This document shows, piece after piece, positions 42,688 to 53,031 of a stretch of 64,000 bases of DNA. The stretch lies in the NCBI RefSeq assembly GCF_035961655.1, contig NZ_CP108393.1, positions 5,565,001 to 5,629,000 on the forward strand. Reading direction: 5' to 3'. Numbering within the stretch: position 1 is the first letter of the stretch; each line of letters opens with the position of its first letter. The notes under the pieces are model-generated. The model ran no database searches, was not told where the DNA came from, and saw only the letters and a list, made by a program, of their open reading frames with translations. Source of the stretch: Streptomyces sp. NBC_01317. GTDB lineage: Bacteria; Actinomycetota; Actinomycetes; Streptomycetales; Streptomycetaceae. The position numbers were made by a program, and so were the translations under genes.

Positions 42688-45267
42688 CTAGACGACAGGC
42701 GCCGCCGCCGCGTCCGCCTCCTGGGCGCGCAGCGCGCGCTCCACGCCCGCGCGCGACTCCGAGATCAGCCGGCGCAGCGCCGCGTTCGGGCCGGCGGAGG
42801 CCAGCCACGCGTCCGTCGCGTCCAGCGTCTCGCGCGAGACCTGGAGCGACGGGTACAGCCCGACCGCCACCTGCTGCGCCATCTCGTGCGAACGGGACTC
42901 CCACACCTCCGCGACCGCCGCGAAGTACTTCTCCGTGTACGGCGCGAGCAGCTCACGCTGGTCGGTCTGGACGAAGCCGCCGATCACCGCCTCCTGGAGG
43001 GAGTTCGGCAGCTTGTCGCTCTCCACCACCGACGCCCACGCCTCCGCCTTGGCCTCGGCCGAGGGCCGCGCCGCGCGGGCCGCCGTCGCGTGCTGCTCGC
43101 CCGCCGAGGTCTTGTCGCGCTCGTACTCCGCCGCGATCTCCTCGGTGTCGTGCAGCCCCACCGCCGCCAGCCGCTGGACGAACGCCCAGCGCAGCTCGGT
43201 GTCGACGGCCAGGCCCTCGACCGTCTCCGTACCGTCCAGCAAGCCCTGCAACAGGTCCAGCTGCTGCGGCGTACGGGCGGTCGACGCGAACGCGCGCGCC
43301 CACGCCAGCTGGTGGTCGCTGCCCGGCTCCGCCGCCCGCAGGTGCGCCAGCGTCGCCTCCGTCCACTGCGTCAGACCCGTCTCGCGCCACACCGGCGCCG
43401 CGTACAGGTCGAGCGCCAGCTTCACCTGGCGGTGCAGCGACTGCACGACGCCGATGTCCGTCTCCTTGGAGATGCCGGACAGCACCAGCGCCAGGTAGTC
43501 GCGCGTCGCCAGCTCGCCGTCCCGCGTCATGTCCCAGGCGGAGGCCCAGGACAGGGCGCGCGGCAGCGACTCCGCGAAGTCCCCGAGGTGCGCGGTGACG
43601 ACCCGCAGCGACTCCTCGTCGAGGCGGACCTTCGCGTACGACAGGTCGTCGTCGTTGAGCAGGACCACCGCCGGGCGCGATGTGTTCTGCGGGAACGGCA
43701 CCTCCGTGCGCTCCCCGTCGACGTCCAGCTCGATCCGGCTCGTACGGACCAGCTTGCCGTTCCCGTCCAGGTCGTAGCACCCGATCGCGATCCGGTGCGG
43801 CCGCAGGACGGGCTCGCCCTTGGCGCCGGCGGGCAGCGCGGGCGCCTCCTGCGTGACGAAGAACGACGCCACGTGGCCCGCCGCGTCGAGGGTGATCTCC
43901 GGGCGCAGGATGTTGATCCCGGCCGTCTCCAGCCACGCCTTCGACCAGGCCTTGAGGTCGCGCCCGGACGTCTCCTCCAGCGCGCCCAGCAGGTCGGAGA
44001 GGCGGGAGTTCCCGAAGGCGTGGGCCTTGAAGTACGCCTGCACCCCGCGGAAGAACTCGTCCTGGCCGACGTATGCGACGAGCTGCTTGAGCACCGAGGC
44101 GCCCTTGGCGTACGTGATGCCGTCGAAGTTGACCAGCACGTCGTCCAGGTCGCGGATGTCCGCCATGATCGGGTGCGTGGAGGGCAGCTGGTCCTGGCGG
44201 TAGGCCCAGGTCTTCATGGAGTTGGCGAACGTCGTCCACGACTGCGGCCACCGCGAGCCCGGCGCGTCGGCCTGGCAGGCGATCGAGGTGTACGTGGCGA
44301 ACGACTCGTTCAGCCAGAGGTCGTTCCACCACTCCATGGTGACCAGGTCGCCGAACCACATGTGGGCCAGCTCGTGCAGGATCGTCTCGGCGCGCGTCTC
44401 GTACGCGGCGTCCGTCACCTTCGAGCGGAAGACGTACTGGTCGCGGATGGTCACCGCGCCCGCGTTCTCCATCGCGCCCGCGTTGAACTCCGGGACGAAC
44501 AGCTGGTCGTACTTGGCGAAGGGGTACGCGTAGTCGAACTTCTCCTGGAACCAGTCGAATCCCTGCCGCGTGACCTCGAAGATCGCGTCCGCGTCCAGGA
44601 ACTCGGCCAGCGAGGGCCGGCAGTAGATGCCCAGCGGCACCGACTGCCCGTCCTTCTCGTACGAGCTGTGCACCGCGTGGTACGGACCGGCGATCAGCGC
44701 GGTGATGTACGTCGAGACGCGCGGCGTCGGCGCGAAGTGCCAGAGGTTGTCCTTCGGCTCCGGCGTCGGCGAGTTGGAGACGACCGTCCAGCCCTCGGGG
44801 GCCCGTACGGAGAACTGGAACGTCGCCTTGAGGTCCGGCTGCTCGAACGACGCGAAGACGCGCCGGGCGTCCGGGACCTCGAACTGCGTGTACAGGTAGG
44901 CCTGTTCGTCGACCGGGTCGACAAACCGGTGCAGGCCCTCACCGGTGTTCGTGTACGCGCACTCCGCGACGACCGTCAGGTCGTTCGGGCCCTCCAGGAG
45001 GCCGGCCAGCGCGATCCGCGAGTCCTTGAAGACGGCGGCGGCGTCCAGCGGGGTGCCGTTGAGGACGACCTCGTGGACGGCGGGCGCCACCAGGTCGATG
45101 AAGGTCTCTGCCCCGGCCTCCGCGCTGTCGAAGCGCACCGTGGTCACGGACCGGTAGGTGCCGCCCTCCTGCGCGCCGCTCAGATCGAGATCGATCGCGT
45201 ACGAGTCCACGGTGAGCAGGCGCGCACGCAGCTGCGCCTCCTCGCGGGTCAGATTTGTGCCAGGCAC
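42688..45267 (-). CDS. pepN: Aminopeptidase N, M1 family (copy 1)
   Basis: An 859-residue zinc metallopeptidase. The exopeptidase motif is GAMENAG and the zinc site is HELAHMWFGD with the downstream Glu in NESFA. An ERAP1-like C-terminal helical domain follows (from about 530). GTG 45267 is chosen because GAGGAG lies 8 bases upstream; a longer frame exists. No signal peptide, so cytoplasmic peptide turnover. A second, clearly homologous copy lies at 53032-55620. Confidence 0.95.
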   Translation of the reverse strand: MPGTNLTREEAQLRARLLTVDSYAIDLDLSGAQEGGTYRSVTTVRFDSAEAGAETFIDLVAPAVHEVVLNGTPLDAAAVFKDSRIALAGLLEGPNDLTVVAECAYTNTGEGLHRFVDPVDEQAYLYTQFEVPDARRVFASFEQPDLKATFQFSVRAPEGWTVVSNSPTPEPKDNLWHFAPTPRVSTYITALIAGPYHAVHSSYEKDGQSVPLGIYCRPSLAEFLDADAIFEVTRQGFDWFQEKFDYAYPFAKYDQLFVPEFNAGAMENAGAVTIRDQYVFRSKVTDAAYETRAETILHELAHMWFGDLVTMEWWNDLWLNESFATYTSIACQADAPGSRWPQSWTTFANSMKTWAYRQDQLPSTHPIMADIRDLDDVLVNFDGITYAKGASVLKQLVAYVGQDEFFRGVQAYFKAHAFGNSRLSDLLGALEETSGRDLKAWSKAWLETAGINILRPEITLDAAGHVASFFVTQEAPALPAGAKGEPVLRPHRIAIGCYDLDGNGKLVRTSRIELDVDGERTEVPFPQNTSRPAVVLLNDDDLSYAKVRLDEESLRVVTAHLGDFAESLPRALSWASAWDMTRDGELATRDYLALVLSGISKETDIGVVQSLHRQVKLALDLYAAPVWRETGLTQWTEATLAHLRAAEPGSDHQLAWARAFASTARTPQQLDLLQGLLDGTETVEGLAVDTELRWAFVQRLAAVGLHDTEEIAAEYERDKTSAGEQHATAARAARPSAEAKAEAWASVVESDKLPNSLQEAVIGGFVQTDQRELLAPYTEKYFAAVAEVWESRSHEMAQQVAVGLYPSLQVSRETLDATDAWLASAGPNAALRRLISESRAGVERALRAQEADAAAAPVV

Positions 45268-45406
45268 CCGGTCATCTCCTCGGTATAGGGCGTTTCGGCC
45301 CATCCTTCCACGGCGGGTCGCGTTCACCCGATCGTGGGGACCTCGGGCTACCGTGGCGGGGAGGACGGGCGCCGTCCCTACGCTGACCGCGGAAGGAGGC
45401 GCCGCG

Positions 45407-45466
45407 ATGACCCTGACACATCACGAGACTGCCGAGGAAACCGCCCTGAGCGATGCGCCGAGGTGA
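45407..45466 (+). CDS. Candidate 19-residue small protein
   Basis: MTLTHHETAEETALSDAPR followed by TGA. The ATG has a near-perfect AAGGAGG ribosome site 8 bases upstream, and a hairpin terminator (45487-45514) starts 20 bases after the stop. It is divergent from pepN and convergent with asd. It is too short for domain assignment; mostly acidic and polar. It could be a small protein, a leader peptide or chance. Confidence 0.4.
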   Translation: MTLTHHETAEETALSDAPR

Positions 45467-45486
45467 TGCCTGTCCGATCGACGGGC

Positions 45487-45514
45487 GGGCCCGGCAGACC
45501 TCTCGGCCGGGCCC
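45487..45514. terminator. Hairpin between small ORF and asd
   Basis: GGGCCCGGC (45487-45495) pairs perfectly with GCCGGGCCC (45506-45514) around a 10-base loop. Convergent position serves both the small ORF and asd. Confidence 0.6.
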
Positions 45515-45529
45515 TCACACGCGTCCGGC

Positions 45530-46582
<1,053 letters not shown>

Positions 46583-46700
46583 TCATGTACGAGCGGCATG
46601 GGTGCCGCTCCATCATGCGTATCAGCATGCCCGTGTTGTCCAGTCGGTTGTCCAGGAGGCGGACCGGACGGCGGCCGGACAGCGGCCGGACAGCGGAAGA

Positions 46701-46726
46701 GGCGGGCGCCCGTACGGACGCCCGCC
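46701..46726 (-). terminator. Hairpin after the S8 peptidase gene
   Basis: GGCGGGCG (46701-46708) and CGCCCGCC (46719-46726) pair across a 10-base loop, 24 bases past the S8 peptidase stop on the minus strand. Confidence 0.6.
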
Positions 46727-46749
46727 CCTTCCTCAGCAGTACCGCGCCG

Positions 46750-49700
46750 TTACGGCGTGACGCTGGCGATCACCACACTGCCGGTGCCCGCGGACGTGCC
46801 GCGTGCGTTCAGCAGCTGCACGTCGCCGAAGAACTGACGTCCCTCGGGAGCCGCGCTGTTCACCACGACATCGGCCGTGACCTGCGCCGACGCGCCGTTG
46901 GCCAGCTTGACCGGCTTGGTGTCGTCGACCTTGATGGAGCCCAGCGACGGCGAGTAGTAGACGTCGCGGTAGTCGAACTCCGTCGTGCCGGCCGGGACCG
47001 AATAGCCGTCCACCGTCACGGTGTACGTACCGGCGGCGGGGTTGACGAGGCTGACCGACTCCTCGGAGTCGCCGTCCGCCGACTGCCCCACGACCACGTT
47101 GCCCCGGGCGACCGTCAGGTCGAGGTCCGCGGACGTGTCGGACGTGCTGCCGATGGCGACGTCCAGGCGGGTCACGCCTTCACCGACGACGATCGTGGAG
47201 ACGAGCTGCCCCTGGTCCTCGATCGTCGGCCGCTCGATCTTCGCCGAGCCCAGCGAGCCGCCCGCCAGCTTGCCGTCGATGGCGGCGAAGTTGTTCTTGA
47301 CCGTCCACTGGACCGGGGTCGGCGTGCCGATCTTCGCCTCGGGCAGCGTGGTCACCGCCGGGTCGAAGGTCGCGCCGAGCAGCGACACGTCCAGCGTGTA
47401 CTTGTTGTCGAGCAGCGGCGAGGTACGACGCGCCTCGACCTCGATCTCCCACACGCCGGGGGTCGGGTCCACGTACGAACGCAGGTCCGGGCGGCAGGTG
47501 TTGGAGGGGTTCTCGTAGTTCGGGTAGCAGAAGATCGTCGAGCTGTCCTCGACCGGCAGACCGTACGGGTGGATCGAGATGAACCGGGTCTGGCTGTCCT
47601 TGGCGAGTCCGCCGAGCGCCACCTCCAGGGTCTTCGCACCCTCCGGAACCGTCAGGAAGTACGACTTCGAGCTGTTGCGCTGCACCGAACCGGTCGCCTT
47701 GAAGGTGTACGACGGCTTCGCCAGCTCCTTGGAGACGACCACGGTGGCGAGGATCTGCTTGTCCACACCCTCCGTACGACGGTCGTCCGCCTCCAGGATC
47801 GCGCTGTGCACGCCGGCCGAGGAGGGCCGGGCCTGGACGGTGACGGTGACCGGCTGGTTCAGCGGCAGCTTGACCTTGCCACTGCCGAGCAGGCGGAACG
47901 TGCCGTCGTTGTTCTTCCAGTCCAGCCGGTGCTCCACCGCGCCCTTGGGGCCGGTGGTCCGGGTGATGGTGACGTCGTACGTCCGGCTCTTGCCGGTCTG
48001 GAGGCCGCCTTCGCGGTCGTACAGACCCGTACCGAAGCCGGGGGTCTCCAGCGCGTAGTCGATCGCGGTGTCGACCGGGGCCTTCACCGTGTACTCGTGC
48101 GCGGTGGCGCCGCGCTCGATCTCCTTCCACGCCCCGACGACGTCGATGAGACCCGCGCCCTGCTCGTGCGCCTGGAGACCGGGGATCTTGTCGGCGCTGC
48201 TGGTGAGCGCCGTCCGCAGGTCGGCGGGGGTGAGCGTGCGGTGCTTCTGCTTGGCGGCCGAGATCAGCAGCGCGCTCGCGCCGGTGGCCTGCGGGGACGC
48301 CATCGAGGTGCCCTGGAGCATCGAGTAGCCGGGCGGCAGGGTGTAGCCCGCCTCGGCGACCGGGCCGCCGGGGTACCAGGTCTGCGTGCTGTTGATCGCC
48401 GCGCCGGGCGCGGTGATGGTCGGCGTGAAGCCGCCGTCCTCACGCGGGCCGCGCGCCGAGAACGGCAGCAGGCCGTACTTCGTCGTCACACCGGAGCCGT
48501 AGTTGGCGGCCCAGGTCTCCTTGGAGATGGAGGCGCCGACGGAGATGACCTTGTCCGCCACGGCGGGGTCGCTGATGGTGTTGGTGCCGGGGCCGTCGTT
48601 GCCGGCCGAGATCACCAGCTGCACGCCGTACACGTCGATCAGCTGCGTGTACAGCTGGGCGCGCGCGTTGTTGGCGTCGTTGAGCGCCGGCAGGCCGCCG
48701 ATGGACATGTTGACGATGTCGACGCCACGGTTGGCGACGAGGTCGATCATGCCCTCGGTCAGGGCGATGTTGGTGCAGCCGCCGCTCCACGTGCAGGCGC
48801 GGGAGGAGACCAGCTTGGCGCCGGGGGCGGCGCCGTTCATCTTGCCGCCGAACAGGCCGTTGGCGGCGGTGATGCCGGCGACGTGGGTGCCGTGCTCGCC
48901 CTCGATGACGCCGATGTTGACGTAGTCCGACGTGGCGCCGGACCCGTTGTAGACGACGTCCTTGCGGATCTCGACGACGAACGGGATGCGCTCGACGATC
49001 GGGGTCGCCGGGTTGTCCGTACCGAAGTAGCCGATCTGGAAGCCGTCCTTGTACGGCTTCAGCGCGGTGTCGTTCGTGAAGTTGCCGTCGTTGTTCAGGT
49101 CGACCCGCACGGTGCCGTTCGCCGGGTCGTAGAGCACGCCCCAGACGTCGGTCGTGTCGCCGTCGCGGTTCAGGTCACCGGCCATGTCGCCGCCGACCGT
49201 GACCCGCTCGGCGAAGGGGAGGAACTTGTAGGCGCCGGCCGGCGCCGTCCAGGTCCGGCCCGACGCCGTGAACGTGGGACCGCTGACCGCCCCGTTCATC
49301 CGCAGCCAGGTGCCGTCGCCGTCGGACACCGGGTCCGTCGCGGTCACCCAGTCGACGATCTTGCGCTCGCCCGTGGTGGTCTTCTGGAGGGCCGGGTGGC
49401 CCAGGTCGACGCCGGAGTCCAGGATGCCGATGGTGACACCGCGGCCGTCGGCCTTCGGGTGCTGCTTGACGAAGTCGACCGCACCGGTCTCGAAGGACGG
49501 GTTGTACGGGTTCTTCGCCGGGGTCTTGCTGCTCGGCGCCGGGTACTTCTGGACGGCGGAGCCCTTCGAGCCCTTCGCGTGCGCCACCGTGTCGGCCGCC
49601 GGCGTCGGGTCGTCCAGCTGGATCTCCTGCTTGAGATCGATGCCGTGGACGGAGGAGAGCTTCGCGGCCGCCTTGATCGCCGCGTCCGCCTTGGCGGTCG

Positions 49701-50058
49701 GGAGCGTGGCGCGTACGTAACCGAGCTTGTCGTACGTCTTGCCGACGGTCGCACCCGCGACGTCGTTCAGCTGGCCCGCCACCTGCTCGGTCGCACCGGG
49801 GGCGGTGGCGACCATCAGCGTGACGGTCTTCGCGCCCTCGGCCTCGGCCTGGGACAGCAGTTGGGCGTCCACGGCGCCGAGCTTGTCGGACGACCGGTCG
49901 GACTTCACGGCGGCGGTGGCGGCCGGGTCGTCGGTGCCCGTCTCGGAGAACGCGGGGGCGGCGCCCGTGGCGATCAGCGCGGCCACCAGGCCGGCGGCTG
50001 CCGCGATCCTGGCCACGCGTCTCGGCCCGGATATGGAGCCTGCGGATTCGGAGGTCAT
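46750..50058 (-). CDS. Secreted subtilisin-like (S8) peptidase
   Basis: A 1102-residue exported protease. The signal peptide (VARIAAAAGLVAALIATGAA) ends near AFSE. A propeptide of about 100 residues precedes the catalytic domain with the triad Asp in ILDSGVDLG, His in GEHGTHVAG and Ser in GTSMASPQA. A large beta-rich C-terminal region (from about 620) resembles those of tripeptidyl-peptidase-like S8 enzymes of Streptomyces. ATG 50058 has AGGG 6 bases upstream and is preferred over ATG 50064, which abuts AGGG. It degrades extracellular peptides or proteins; exact specificity is not readable. Confidence 0.9.
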   Translation of the reverse strand: MTSESAGSISGPRRVARIAAAAGLVAALIATGAAPAFSETGTDDPAATAAVKSDRSSDKLGAVDAQLLSQAEAEGAKTVTLMVATAPGATEQVAGQLNDVAGATVGKTYDKLGYVRATLPTAKADAAIKAAAKLSSVHGIDLKQEIQLDDPTPAADTVAHAKGSKGSAVQKYPAPSSKTPAKNPYNPSFETGAVDFVKQHPKADGRGVTIGILDSGVDLGHPALQKTTTGERKIVDWVTATDPVSDGDGTWLRMNGAVSGPTFTASGRTWTAPAGAYKFLPFAERVTVGGDMAGDLNRDGDTTDVWGVLYDPANGTVRVDLNNDGNFTNDTALKPYKDGFQIGYFGTDNPATPIVERIPFVVEIRKDVVYNGSGATSDYVNIGVIEGEHGTHVAGITAANGLFGGKMNGAAPGAKLVSSRACTWSGGCTNIALTEGMIDLVANRGVDIVNMSIGGLPALNDANNARAQLYTQLIDVYGVQLVISAGNDGPGTNTISDPAVADKVISVGASISKETWAANYGSGVTTKYGLLPFSARGPREDGGFTPTITAPGAAINSTQTWYPGGPVAEAGYTLPPGYSMLQGTSMASPQATGASALLISAAKQKHRTLTPADLRTALTSSADKIPGLQAHEQGAGLIDVVGAWKEIERGATAHEYTVKAPVDTAIDYALETPGFGTGLYDREGGLQTGKSRTYDVTITRTTGPKGAVEHRLDWKNNDGTFRLLGSGKVKLPLNQPVTVTVQARPSSAGVHSAILEADDRRTEGVDKQILATVVVSKELAKPSYTFKATGSVQRNSSKSYFLTVPEGAKTLEVALGGLAKDSQTRFISIHPYGLPVEDSSTIFCYPNYENPSNTCRPDLRSYVDPTPGVWEIEVEARRTSPLLDNKYTLDVSLLGATFDPAVTTLPEAKIGTPTPVQWTVKNNFAAIDGKLAGGSLGSAKIERPTIEDQGQLVSTIVVGEGVTRLDVAIGSTSDTSADLDLTVARGNVVVGQSADGDSEESVSLVNPAAGTYTVTVDGYSVPAGTTEFDYRDVYYSPSLGSIKVDDTKPVKLANGASAQVTADVVVNSAAPEGRQFFGDVQLLNARGTSAGTGSVVIASVTP

Positions 50059-50454
50059 CAGCATCCCTGTGGTGTGGAAGAGAAGGTCCGGATTTCGGTA
50101 CCGGTGACCGCTCAGCTTTTCGTACATAACAGGGGTTTGTGGAGTGTTGCCGGAGGCGGGATTCGGTCATGGCGTACACCCGCCAACGCGACTCACCCGC
50201 CACGGAGGAGGAACCGGCCCAAACCGGCGAACGTGCCCGGCCCGCGCGGTCGTTCGGCGGCGCGGCGGAGCGATTCCGTCCGCTCTGCGGACACAGTGAC
50301 GCGCGTAGTACGCGGCCGGAGGCGGCCCTCCCGTATTCTGCGGCCGCCGCTTCCGAACGACCGGAACACGATCAACCCCGCCGCGCCGGGCAACTCCCCG
50401 CGCCCCTCCGCGGTCCTGTCCGCCGACCGCACCTCACGCACGGAGGAGTTCCCC
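50059..50454. other. Divergent intergenic region with palindrome
   Basis: 396 bases without a convincing gene between the S8 peptidase and the S12 gene. It contains the perfect 13-bp palindrome CGCGTAGTACGCG (50302-50314), a candidate operator for either gene, and a -10-like TATGTA near 50125 on the minus strand. Confidence 0.45.
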
Positions 50455-51693
50455 ATGTCGGCACGTACGGCCCCCACTCACCGCATCGGGCGACGCGCCC
50501 GTCTCGCCTGGACCGGAGCGCTGGCGGCGGCGGCCCTCGCGTCCACCGCGCTGGCCGGTCCCGCCGTGGCGGGTCCGCCGGTGGTGGGTTCCGGTTCCGG
50601 CGGGGCGGGTTCCGCCGTGGAGGCCGGCGGAGCGCGGCACTCCGCCACGCAGCGGGCCCTCGACGCCGCCGTCGCGGACGGTGTGCCCGGCGTCCTCGCC
50701 CAGGTGAACAGCCGTACCGGCACCTGGTCAGGCACCGCGGGGCTGGGCGACACGGCCACCGGCCGCGAGCGCGGGGCACGGGACCGCTTCCGCGTCGGCT
50801 CCGTCACCAAGACCTTCGTGTCGACCGTCCTGCTCCAACTGGAGGCCGAGGGACGGCTCGACCTGGACGACACCGTCGACCACTGGCTGCCCGGCGTGGT
50901 CGGCGGCAACGGACACGACGGACGCCGGGTGATCCTCCGTCAGCTCCTCAACCACACCAGCGGCATCTACAGCTACACCGCCGACCCCGGCTTCCAGCAG
51001 AAGGTCTTCACCACCGACTTCCTCAAGAACCGCTACCGGACCTGGCAGCCGGGCGACCTCGTCGCGATCGCCATGACGCACGCGCCGGACTTCGCCCCCG
51101 GCACGGACTGGAACTACTCCAACACCAACTACGTGCTCGCCGGCCTGGTCGTGGAGAAGGTGACGGGACGTTCGTACGCCACGGAGATCGAGCGCCGCAT
51201 CCTGCGGCCCCTGCACCTGACGGGCACCCGCCTGCCGGGTACGGACCCCCGGCTGCCGCGGCCCTCAGGACGCGCGTACGCCGTCCTCGCCGACGACCCG
51301 GAGCGGACGGTCCACGACGTCACCGAACTCAACGCGACGATGGCGGGGGCGGCCGGGAGCATGATCTCCGACGCCGCCGACCTCAACCGTTTCTTCAGCG
51401 CGCTGCTCACGGGCCGGCTGCTGCCCCCGGCCCAGCTCAAGGAGATGAAGACCACCGTCGCGCTCGGAAGCGGGGAGGACGGGGAGGACGGCGAGGCCGC
51501 CGGCTACGGACTCGGGCTGGAGAAGACCCGGTTGTCCTGCGGCACGGTCGTCTGGGGCCATGGCGGCGGGATCCACGGCTCCTCGACGGGCGCCTTCACC
51601 ACCGCCGACGGCACCCACTCGCTCTCCTTGAACTTCAACGCCGACTGGGCCGGTGACCCGGGGCGGGTCGTGGAGGCGGAGTTCTGCGGCTGA
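50455..51693 (+). CDS. Secreted S12 serine hydrolase (beta-lactamase / DD-carboxypeptidase fold)
   Basis: A 412-residue exported protein with a signal peptide (AWTGALAAAALASTALAGPAVA). Catalytic motifs are SVTKT (Ser-x-x-Lys), YSNTNY and a C-terminal HGGG in place of KTG, which fits DD-carboxypeptidase or esterase members of the class C fold rather than classical beta-lactamases. ATG 50455 has GGAGGA 7 bases upstream. Possible roles are cell-wall remodelling or D-amino-acid ester hydrolysis. Confidence 0.88.
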   Translation: MSARTAPTHRIGRRARLAWTGALAAAALASTALAGPAVAGPPVVGSGSGGAGSAVEAGGARHSATQRALDAAVADGVPGVLAQVNSRTGTWSGTAGLGDTATGRERGARDRFRVGSVTKTFVSTVLLQLEAEGRLDLDDTVDHWLPGVVGGNGHDGRRVILRQLLNHTSGIYSYTADPGFQQKVFTTDFLKNRYRTWQPGDLVAIAMTHAPDFAPGTDWNYSNTNYVLAGLVVEKVTGRSYATEIERRILRPLHLTGTRLPGTDPRLPRPSGRAYAVLADDPERTVHDVTELNATMAGAAGSMISDAADLNRFFSALLTGRLLPPAQLKEMKTTVALGSGEDGEDGEAAGYGLGLEKTRLSCGTVVWGHGGGIHGSSTGAFTTADGTHSLSLNFNADWAGDPGRVVEAEFCG

Positions 51694-51703
51694 GCGGAGA
51701 CCC

Positions 51704-51742
51704 GGAGAGGGGGCGGGCGCGGGCCGCGCCCGCCCCCTCTCC
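51704..51742. terminator. Very strong bidirectional hairpin
   Basis: GGAGAGGGGGCGGGCGCGG (51704-51722) and its exact complement (51724-51742) form a perfect 19-bp palindrome around one base. It separates the convergent S12 gene and the AbiEi-like gene. Confidence 0.85.
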
Positions 51743-51761
51743 TTGTGCCCCCGGTCCCGTC

Positions 51762-52886
51762 TCACCGAGGCAGGACCACCACATACGCGGCCGGATCCCT
51801 CTCGTCCGCCGCCGCCAGCGCCGTACCGACCACCATCGCCTGCTGCTCCAGGGACTCCCGCAGCTTTCTCGGCGTCAGATGCAGGACGGTGACGCCCAGC
51901 CGCTCCAGGTGCTCCCGCTTGCGGGCGTACTCCGTCCAGACCGCGTCGTCGTCCTGCGGGCCTCCCGGCCCGCCCAGCCGGGGCGCCCGCGTGTCCAGCT
52001 CCACGGCCACCGCCTGCTCCGGCCAGTACGCGTCGACCCCGCCCAGGTGCGGTCCGCCCGGCAGCGCCAGGTCGACGTTCCAGACCGGCTCGGGCAGCGC
52101 GTACGTCCGCACCATCTCGTACAGCCGCCCCTCCGCCAGCGACCGCCCCTCGGCGAGCAGCGCGTCCACCGCGTCGACCACATGCGGCCGGGCCAGCAGC
52201 CGTGCCTGGCTCAACTCCCGTACGACAGAGGCCGGTTCACAGTGCCCGCCCCGTACGGCCTCGGTCAGCAGCGCCCGTACGGCAGCCGCGTCCGACAGCT
52301 CCGCGACCGCGTCGGCCACCGCGCGGGCCACCGGCGCCACCGGCACCCCGGTCACCAGCTCGGGCCGGGGCAGGGCGTGGGCGCGGATCAGCCGGGCGAA
52401 CGCCGTGGACCGCAGCCGGCGGGTACGGGGCACCAGCACGTCGATCAGGTCGAGCTCCCGCAGCCCCGGGGTGGACCCGAAGCCGTGGAGGGCGAGCGCG
52501 GCGAGACCGGTGACCATCACCCCGCCGTACGGGGACGACGGCCGGGCCGACGACCGGGCCGGGGGCGCCGACCGGGACGAGGACCCCGGGCGGCCGCCGG
52601 GGGAGGAGCCGGGCTGCGCCGGAACGCCCTTCGCCGCCTCGGGGCCCGGGCGTCCCGCGTACAGCAGCACCGCGTGCAGCCGCTCCTCGCTCGTCGGCGG
52701 CCCCGGGTGCAACAGGTAGACCCCCGGCAGCAGTTGCTGCCAGGGGCCACCGGGGCGGCACTGCGCGGCGGCGCGCGCGGCCGCGACCCCGTGCTCGCGC
52801 AGCTGCGCGGCGGAGAGGACGCGGTGCCGCACGTCGTTACCGAGGTGACGGAGGGGGCGGGGGGTGACCGGGGTGTTGTTGTTCAT
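51762..52886 (-). CDS. AbiEi-type winged-helix plus Vsr/DUF559-like nuclease domain protein
   Basis: A 374-residue protein. The first ~75 residues (HRVLSAAQLREHGV, GPWQQLLPGVYLLHPG) match the winged-helix of AbiEi antitoxins. A low-complexity Gly/Ser/Pro insert (about 78-121) follows, then an AbiEi-like middle (VTGLAALALHGFG, RTRRLRSTAF). The C-terminus (about 270-374) has a PD-(D/E)xK/Vsr pattern: GVDAYWPEQAVAVELD with later TEYARKREHLERLGVTVLHLT. No AbiEii nucleotidyltransferase toxin is adjacent, so it is not a normal type IV pair. It is either an orphan antitoxin-like regulator or a nuclease. Role unknown. Confidence 0.75.
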   Translation of the reverse strand: MNNNTPVTPRPLRHLGNDVRHRVLSAAQLREHGVAAARAAAQCRPGGPWQQLLPGVYLLHPGPPTSEERLHAVLLYAGRPGPEAAKGVPAQPGSSPGGRPGSSSRSAPPARSSARPSSPYGGVMVTGLAALALHGFGSTPGLRELDLIDVLVPRTRRLRSTAFARLIRAHALPRPELVTGVPVAPVARAVADAVAELSDAAAVRALLTEAVRGGHCEPASVVRELSQARLLARPHVVDAVDALLAEGRSLAEGRLYEMVRTYALPEPVWNVDLALPGGPHLGGVDAYWPEQAVAVELDTRAPRLGGPGGPQDDDAVWTEYARKREHLERLGVTVLHLTPRKLRESLEQQAMVVGTALAAADERDPAAYVVVLPR

Positions 52887-53031
52887 GTCCCGGGGTCTGC
52901 CCGTCCTGTGACCACCTTCTAACCCGTTGTTACACGTTCGTCGGCAAAACCGGACAAGCTCGCCCTAAAGTAAGGGCATTCGACTGCCGATCATGTGCCG
53001 CTCACCGTTCGAACGCCGTAACGCCCGCTTC

